Positions 5,978 through 6,996 of a stretch of DNA of 6,996 nt are shown here, piece after piece. Where the stretch lies: NCBI GenBank assembly GCA_945862275.1, contig CAMAYA010000063.1, forward strand, positions 1 to 6,996, given 5' to 3'. The position numbers and the translations under genes are program-made. This DNA is from Legionella genomosp. 1. GTDB lineage: Bacteria; Pseudomonadota; Gammaproteobacteria; Legionellales; Legionellaceae. The notes beneath the pieces are model-generated. The model did no database searches and was not told the DNA's origin. It saw only the letters and a list, made by a program, of their open reading frames with translations. Position 1 is the stretch's first letter. Each line of letters starts with the position of its first letter.

Positions 5978-6577
5978 ATGAATCGTATCAAACGCATTGG
6001 CCTAGCCTCTATCTGCCTGCTAACCGCTTGCGCCGCACCGAAGCAGACAACGCTAGAATCACCGATAGAACCCACCCGTCAGACAGAAACGGCCCGCTCT
6101 GCATCCACGTTATCTTCCTGGGATATATCGGGTGCGATAGCGGCGAAAGGCCCTAAAAAAGCATGGACCGCTTCACTGAATTGGCATCAACAGGGTGCAA
6201 ACCAATACCAAATCCGTTTGTTTGGCCCATTGGGTGGCGGTACCGTTCTTATTGAACAACACGGAACCCTTGTAACCTATCGCAACGGCCCGCAAACATT
6301 CTCATCAACCCATGCCGATGATTTATTACAGAAAAAAACCGGCGTCCGCCTGCCCGTCAAAAATTTGTATTATTGGGTGAGAGGCATCCCGGCACCGGGG
6401 GCTGTTCAATCAGAAGAACGGGATGCACAGCATCGCTTGATTGCACTACACCAAGCCGGTTTTAGCATTGATTACACCGCCTTTACGCAAACGGGCGGCA
6501 TGAGTCTGCCGAGCAAAATTCGCTTGCAAGGGCATGATGTGTTGATTAAGTTGGTGATTAAACACTGGGAGGTTTAA
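5978..6577 (+). CDS. lolB: Outer-membrane lipoprotein insertase LolB
   Basis: Lipoprotein anchored to the periplasmic face of the outer membrane that receives lipoproteins from LolA and inserts them there. Seen: basic-hydrophobic signal peptide 1-17 ending in lipobox LTAC (Cys18); the residue after Cys is Ala, not Asp, so the protein should be sent to the outer membrane. After a Thr/Ser/Glu-rich spacer (22-47) the LolB fold begins at WDISGAIA (48-55), then WTASLNWHQQG at 63-73, YQIRLFGPLGGG at 77-88, GVRLPVKNLYYWVRGIPAPG at 122-141 and LPSKIRLQGHDVLIKLVIKHW at the end (177-197). Length 199 is normal. GGAG lies 6 bases before the ATG. In many gammaproteobacteria lolB is followed by ispE; here a convergent toxin-antitoxin unit follows, overlapping by 4 bases. 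Confidence 0.94.
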   Translation: MNRIKRIGLASICLLTACAAPKQTTLESPIEPTRQTETARSASTLSSWDISGAIAAKGPKKAWTASLNWHQQGANQYQIRLFGPLGGGTVLIEQHGTLVTYRNGPQTFSSTHADDLLQKKTGVRLPVKNLYYWVRGIPAPGAVQSEERDAQHRLIALHQAGFSIDYTAFTQTGGMSLPSKIRLQGHDVLIKLVIKHWEV

Positions 6578-6885
6578 CCACTGGGCAATGGAATAGCTGT
6601 TGATAAAATAATGGATTGAAACGATGCATCAATGCCATGCCAGTCCACTACATCGACCTTATAAGGTAGTGATGATTCATCAAAGTCATGCTTTATATCA
6701 ATCAAGATTGGAGAAGGAATGTCCGCTCCGGTATCAATGGCGATATCCAGATCCGAAAAAGGCTTTGGCATTTGATTGGCCCGAGAGCCAAATACCCACA
6801 CGAGGGCAGGCGTTGGTAAATATTTTTTTAAGATGGCGTGTACAATATGCAAATGATTTTTATCTATCTTGATTGCATTGGTCAT
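6574..6885 (-). CDS. MNT-type nucleotidyltransferase, antitoxin of a HEPN/MNT pair
   Basis: Minimal nucleotidyltransferase of 103 residues. Seen: FGSRA at 32-36 and SDLDIAI at 44-50, giving the GS...DxD active site (G33, S34, D45, D47); the third acidic residue is probably D78 in YKVDVVDW. The catalytic set therefore looks complete. In studied HEPN/MNT systems the MNT protein neutralises the HEPN ribonuclease by adding AMP units to a tyrosine in its active site; that it does so here is inference from family and context. Its ATG overlaps the stop of the HEPN gene by ATGA, and it lacks a clear ribosome site, so its translation is probably coupled to that of the toxin. The length and the YKVDVV strand resemble Haemophilus HI0073-type proteins. 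The 3' end converges with lolB. Confidence 0.85.
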   Translation of the reverse strand: MTNAIKIDKNHLHIVHAILKKYLPTPALVWVFGSRANQMPKPFSDLDIAIDTGADIPSPILIDIKHDFDESSLPYKVDVVDWHGIDASFQSIILSTAIPLPSG

Positions 6886-6996
6886 AACAAAGCAACATGC
6901 GATTCAAGCCCAGAAGCCAGATACAATGCTTCCTCCAAAAACAAAGGAATGATCAAACAAACATGCCCGGCCTTTTTTTCATTGTATGTGTGACTG
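6882..6996 (-). CDS. HEPN-domain toxin partner (partial, C-terminal 37 residues only)
   Basis: The minus frame entering at the right edge is open for 37 codons and ends in TGA at 6882-6884, sharing bases with the MNT start codon. It begins SHTYNEKKAGHV and ends ASGLESHVALL. SHTY(N/D)E is the hallmark of the HI0074-like HEPN family, in which an Arg four to six residues earlier completes the RX4-6HxY motif. Here the His and Tyr are visible and the Arg would be just outside the window. The Tyr is the residue that is AMP-modified by MNT in characterised systems. The rest, IPLFLEEALYLASGLE, is amphipathic and fits the last HEPN helix. The family call rests on a short segment plus the adjacent MNT gene. 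Confidence 0.72.
   Translation of the reverse strand, partial: SHTYNEKKAGHVCLIIPLFLEEALYLASGLESHVALL

Noticed and set aside
6624..6872. Plus-strand frame of 82 codons after lolB
   Set aside because: Fully antisense to the MNT nucleotidyltransferase, whose active-site motifs are intact.

Overview
This window is chromosomal DNA from a gammaproteobacterium of moderate GC content. The strongest taxonomic markers are ZipA and LolB, two envelope proteins found essentially in Gammaproteobacteria. MurF, MraY, PlsC, CoaD and a DesB-like desaturase are consistent with that. The mix would suit a Legionella/Coxiella-like lineage, but this is a guess that cannot be proven from the window.

The left part (1-2744, all minus strand) is an envelope and division cluster read in the order zipA -> murF -> mraY (mraY runs off the left edge). 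murF-mraY is the usual core of the dcw cluster. The gene in front of murF is not murE but zipA, which overlaps murF by the 4-base ATGA junction. The cluster therefore couples the FtsZ membrane anchor to two consecutive steps of peptidoglycan precursor synthesis: D-Ala-D-Ala addition, then transfer of the precursor to the lipid carrier.

The stretch between zipA and the next gene (2745-3051) carries, on the plus strand, what looks like a decayed stub of a class I poly(3-hydroxyalkanoate) synthase (phaC). Only the start of the N-terminal domain is recognisable and the catalytic domain is absent. It meets the 3' end of a minus-strand membrane fatty acid desaturase (3052-4239).

The middle part (4240-5443) is a divergent lipid locus. 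A 225-base intergenic region holds two back-to-back perfect TATAAT boxes. Leftward is the desaturase. Rightward is an 81-residue two-helix membrane protein whose end overlaps plsC, a lysophosphatidate acyltransferase. The two arms modify and assemble membrane acyl chains.

The right part holds coaD (minus, convergent with and overlapping plsC), a short divergent promoter region, lolB (plus) and then a minus-strand HEPN/MNT toxin-antitoxin pair. The MNT nucleotidyltransferase is complete. Only the last 37 residues of the HEPN partner lie inside the window, but they show the SHTYNE part of the HEPN active-site motif. Several gene pairs share a few to about 30 bases at their ends, leaving no room for conventional terminators. 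No tRNA, rRNA, CRISPR array, insertion sequence or rho-independent terminator was recognised.
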